Positions 7,504 through 9,906 of a stretch of DNA of 9,906 nucleotides are shown here, one piece after another. The DNA comes from Rhizobiaceae bacterium. GTDB taxonomy: Bacteria > Pseudomonadota > Alphaproteobacteria > Rhizobiales > Rhizobiaceae. The notes under the pieces are model-generated. The model was not told the origin of the DNA. It made no database searches and was given only the letters and a program-made list of their open reading frames with translations. Made by a program: the position numbers and the translations under genes. Within the stretch, counting starts at the first letter, position 1; every line of letters starts with the position of its first letter. The DNA lies in assembly GCA_004299545.1 (NCBI GenBank), contig SCRB01000377.1, positions 1 to 9,906 of the forward strand, read 5' to 3'.

Positions 7504-7737
7504 ATGATGATGAACCGTTTCGAAGGTCCCGGTGGACGGGAGGCCCGCATCCGCTATCTCGACGGCGATTTCCAGATCGCCAGTCCCGGCGCCTATGTGC
7601 GCTGCGCGGTGACGGGCGAGCCGATTTTAATCGACGAACTGAAATATTGGAGCGTCGCCCGGCAGGAAGCCTATGTGAGCGCCGCCGTCTCGCTCGAGCG
7701 CGAACTGGGCGTCAATCCGTCGCTGCGCAAGCGCTGA
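7504..7737 (+). CDS. DUF2093 domain protein of unknown function
   Basis: This small protein, 77 residues from 7504, matches my recollection of the DUF2093 family of alphaproteobacteria, with core IRYLDGDFQIASPGAYVRC and AVTGEPILIDELKYWSV. No function is known to me. It has no signal peptide or membrane segment and only one cysteine, so a cysteine metal site is unlikely; it is probably cytoplasmic. The start is uncertain. The frame is open from an ATG at 7441, which overlaps the mutL stop as ATGA and would give 98 residues. However, GAGGAA at 7495-7500 directly before three consecutive ATGs favours the short form, and family members are usually about 70-80 residues by recollection. It follows mutL at 59 nt and is probably co-transcribed, and it converges on lpxK. 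Confidence 0.85.
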   Translation: MMMNRFEGPGGREARIRYLDGDFQIASPGAYVRCAVTGEPILIDELKYWSVARQEAYVSAAVSLERELGVNPSLRKR

Positions 7738-7755
7738 CCAGTCATAAATTCTGCT

Positions 7756-8778
7756 TCACAAGAGCCTCTGCCGCGCGGCCGCGACCGTGGCGTCTATGAT
7801 CGCAGCCGGAACGGTATCGGGCTCGAAGGCCATGCCGATCTCCAGAACGTTCAGGTTCCGGCAAAAGGCCGCAGCGGCGGCCGATCCATGCGCCAGGCGC
7901 GCGGCATCCTTCGTCGTCGTCACCAGTTCCAGGCCGGCGGCGGCGGCGCTTTGCCTCAAATCGGCGAGTTCGTCATCGCCATAGAAATGATGGTCCGGAA
8001 AGGACCGCGTCTTCTCGACCGACCCTCCGAGCGTCGCGAGCGTGTCGTAGAATTTTTGCGGATGGCCGATACCCGCGAAGGCAAAAAGCCGCTTGCCGCG
8101 CAAGCCATGCCCGCGCGCCGGCCGCGTCCCGGCATGAAACACCGCCTTTCCCGCCCGCGCGGCGACGCGCACCATATTGTCCCCGCCATCCCCCGTTCCG
8201 ACAACAAGGAGCGCATCCGTAAAGGGCAACTGGTCCGTCACGCGCGCGCGGAGAGGACCGCCCGGGATGACATGCCCGTTTCCCGTGCCCCTCAGCGCGT
8301 CGATGACGATCAGTCCATAATCGAAATGGATGCGGGCGCTCTGAAAACCGTCGTCCATGACGAGGAAGTCGCAGCCCTTGTCGATGAGCAGGCGAGCGGC
8401 CGCCGCCCGGTCCCTCGCCACAGCGACCGGCGCATGCCGTGCGAGAAGCAACGGCTCATCGCCGACATGGCGGGCGCTGTCCTGTCCAGCATCGACCAGT
8501 TGCGGCTTGTCAAAACTGCCGCCGTAGCCACGCGACAGGAAGCCCGGACGCAAGCCCTTCGCTTTTGCCTTGTTGGCCAGCGCGATCGCCACCGGCGTCT
8601 TGCCGCTGCCGCCGACGGTGAAATTGCCGACGCAGAGAACCGGCACGGCTATTTTCTCGCGCGGGGCATTCTTTATGCGGTTTGCGGCGATAGCGGCGTA
8701 AATACTCGAAAACGGACTGAGGAGGAAAGCCCGCCAGTCCGCCGGTTCCCACCAGAACGGAGGCGCCTCGCTCGTCAT
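7756..8778 (-). CDS. lpxK: Tetraacyldisaccharide 4'-kinase (lipid A 4'-kinase)
   Basis: The 340-residue inner-membrane-associated kinase phosphorylates the 4' position of tetraacyldisaccharide 1-phosphate to make lipid IVA, the acceptor for Kdo. The N-terminal stretch at about 17-32 (AFLLSPFSSIYAAIAA) is the hydrophobic membrane-contact helix typical of LpxK. The Walker A motif is GNFTVGGSGKTP at 51-62. SRGYGG is at 82-87, the acidic motif DDGFQ at 142-146, VIPGGPLRA follows, and the family's TTKD motif is near the C-terminus (VTTTKDAARL). Length is normal. The ATG overlaps the waaA stop as ATGA, so the two genes are probably translationally coupled; no strong separate Shine-Dalgarno sequence is visible. 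LpxK makes lipid IVA and WaaA adds Kdo to it, which fits the pairing. It ends 18 bp from the convergent DUF2093 gene. Confidence 0.97.
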   Translation of the reverse strand: MTSEAPPFWWEPADWRAFLLSPFSSIYAAIAANRIKNAPREKIAVPVLCVGNFTVGGSGKTPVAIALANKAKAKGLRPGFLSRGYGGSFDKPQLVDAGQDSARHVGDEPLLLARHAPVAVARDRAAAARLLIDKGCDFLVMDDGFQSARIHFDYGLIVIDALRGTGNGHVIPGGPLRARVTDQLPFTDALLVVGTGDGGDNMVRVAARAGKAVFHAGTRPARGHGLRGKRLFAFAGIGHPQKFYDTLATLGGSVEKTRSFPDHHFYGDDELADLRQSAAAAGLELVTTTKDAARLAHGSAAAAAFCRNLNVLEIGMAFEPDTVPAAIIDATVAAARQRLL

Positions 8779-9906
8779 CGCTCAGGGATGCCGCCATTTT
8801 CCAGGCGCGCCTTGACGATCAGGGGAAGGATATAGGGTTCGAGCGTCTTCAGCGTGCGGTCGAGTGCGCCGCGCATCTCGTCCACGGCAGCGACGCCGGC
8901 CGCCACCATCTCCCGGCGTGCCGGTTCGTTGGAAAGAAGGAAGTTGACGGCGCCGGCCAGCATCTCGCGGTCGCGCACCAGACGCGCGCCGCCGCTATCG
9001 ATCAGATGCTGATAGGTATCGCGGAAATTCTGCACATTGCGGCCCGAGAGCACGGCGGTCTCGAGCATGGCCGGCTCCAGCGGGTTCTGACCCCCCTCAC
9101 CGGTCAGCGATCGCCCGACGAAGGCAATTTCCGTCAGGCGCAGGAAAAGCCCCATCTCGCCGACCGTGTCGCCGAGCAGGATGTCGGTTTCCGGCGAGAC
9201 GGGATCGCGGCGGCCGCGGCGCGCGACCTTCAGGCCACGCGCGGCAAAGATCGCCTCGACGGCATCGGCCCGGTCGGTGTGGCGCGGCACGATGATGGTC
9301 AGCATGTCGGGATGGCGCCGGCGCAGGAGAAGATGTACGTCGCCCGCTACCTCCTCTTCTCCCTCGTGTGTGGAGACGGCCGCCCACGTCTCCCGCTGCC
9401 CGATCTGCTGTTGCAGGCCGATAAGAGAGCCGAGATCGACGGGGGGTGGCTCGGAATCGACCTTCAGATTGCCCGATACGGTGACGGGGCGTGCGCCGAG
9501 TGCCAGGAAGCGCTCGGCGTCGAGTTCGGACTGGGCGACAACGTGGGCGAGATTTTCGAACAGGGCGTCGGCAAGAAAGGAGCGCTTTTTCCAGGAGGCG
9601 AAGGAACGGTCGGAGAGCCGGCCGTTGACGAGGATCTGCGGCACGCGGCGGGCGCCGAGTTCCAGGATCGTCATCGGCCATATCTCGGATTCGGCGATGA
9701 TGGCGAGATCAGGCTTCCAATGGTCGAGGAACCTGCTGACGGCGGGCTTGAGATCGAGCGGCACGTATTGGTGGATCGCGCGCCCGTCCAGACGCTCGGC
9801 GGCGACCTTCGCCGATGTGACTGTTCCCGTCGTCAGAACGAGATGGATGCCGTAGTCGAGGATACGCTCGATTAGGGGGACGACGGCCAGGGTCTCGCCG
9901 ACGCTG
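8775..9906 (-). CDS. waaA: 3-deoxy-D-manno-octulosonic acid (Kdo) transferase, 5' end outside the window
   Basis: The inner-membrane GT30 glycosyltransferase moves Kdo from CMP-Kdo onto lipid IVA. The window shows 376 C-terminal residues; the frame stays open to the edge. The first visible residues are SVGE, the motif that holds the catalytic glutamate in WaaA (codon 9894-9896). About the first 30-60 residues, including the membrane anchor, are therefore missing. Further motifs are HQYVPLD, ESEIWP, VNGRLSDRSF, SGNLKVD, STHEGEEE and PRHTDRA. GDTVGEMGLFLRLTEIAFVG and GGQNPLEP follow, the last being the nucleotide-sugar site of the C-terminal Rossmann domain. The GTG at 9762-9764 is an internal valine (QYVPLD), not a start. 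The stop overlaps the lpxK start by 4 nt. Whether the enzyme adds one or two Kdo residues cannot be told from sequence. Confidence 0.96.
   Translation of the reverse strand, partial: SVGETLAVVPLIERILDYGIHLVLTTGTVTSAKVAAERLDGRAIHQYVPLDLKPAVSRFLDHWKPDLAIIAESEIWPMTILELGARRVPQILVNGRLSDRSFASWKKRSFLADALFENLAHVVAQSELDAERFLALGARPVTVSGNLKVDSEPPPVDLGSLIGLQQQIGQRETWAAVSTHEGEEEVAGDVHLLLRRRHPDMLTIIVPRHTDRADAVEAIFAARGLKVARRGRRDPVSPETDILLGDTVGEMGLFLRLTEIAFVGRSLTGEGGQNPLEPAMLETAVLSGRNVQNFRDTYQHLIDSGGARLVRDREMLAGAVNFLLSNEPARREMVAAGVAAVDEMRGALDRTLKTLEPYILPLIVKARLENGGIPER

Noticed and set aside
7738..7755. Terminator between convergent DUF2093 and lpxK genes
   Set aside because: The gap is only 18 bp and shows no inverted repeat or T-run. 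Termination must occur inside the opposing gene or by another mechanism.
9762..9764. GTG as a possible waaA start
   Set aside because: The frame is open to the window edge, and the residues before this codon (SVGE, HQY) are conserved WaaA sequence, so the GTG is an internal valine.
1..9906. Mobile element, prophage, CRISPR, defence or toxin-antitoxin system
   Set aside because: All space is taken by recognised housekeeping and catabolic genes with short gaps. No transposase, integrase, terminal inverted repeat pair, regular repeat array or compositional break was seen.

Overview
This is a GC-rich stretch of ordinary chromosome from an alphaproteobacterium, most likely a member of the Rhizobiaceae (Sinorhizobium, Rhizobium, Agrobacterium or Shinella type). 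The evidence is the protein sequences, the short DUF2093 protein beside mutL and lpxK, the compact 154-residue QueF and the dense gene packing. I recognise all nine genes; two of them run off the window edges. I see no transposase, integrase, CRISPR array, tRNA, rRNA, prophage gene or toxin-antitoxin pair, and no convincing undescribed system.

The left part (1-4947) is amino-acid catabolism. The 5' end of an Lrp/AsnC-type regulator reads leftward off the window. Divergent from it is hppD (4-hydroxyphenylpyruvate dioxygenase, tyrosine degradation). Converging on hppD is a kbl-tdh operon on the minus strand, which turns threonine into glycine and acetyl-CoA. Upstream of it, on the same strand, is gcdH (glutaryl-CoA dehydrogenase, lysine/tryptophan degradation), separated from kbl by a 96-bp gap holding two hairpins.

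The middle (5083-7737, plus strand) starts with queF (preQ0 reductase, queuosine tRNA modification). It is followed by mutL (mismatch repair, with a complete metal-dependent endonuclease motif) and a small DUF2093 gene just after the mutL stop. The mutL start has no nearby Shine-Dalgarno sequence, but a perfect TATAAT lies 6 bp before the ATG, which would give a leaderless mRNA.

The right part (7756-9906, minus strand) is lipid A/inner-core synthesis. waaA (Kdo transferase, start beyond the window) overlaps lpxK (lipid A 4'-kinase) by 4 nt. This pair converges on the mutL/DUF2093 pair with only 18 bp between them. Every intergenic gap is shorter than 140 bp. Features and findings below state what is read from the sequence and what is inferred.
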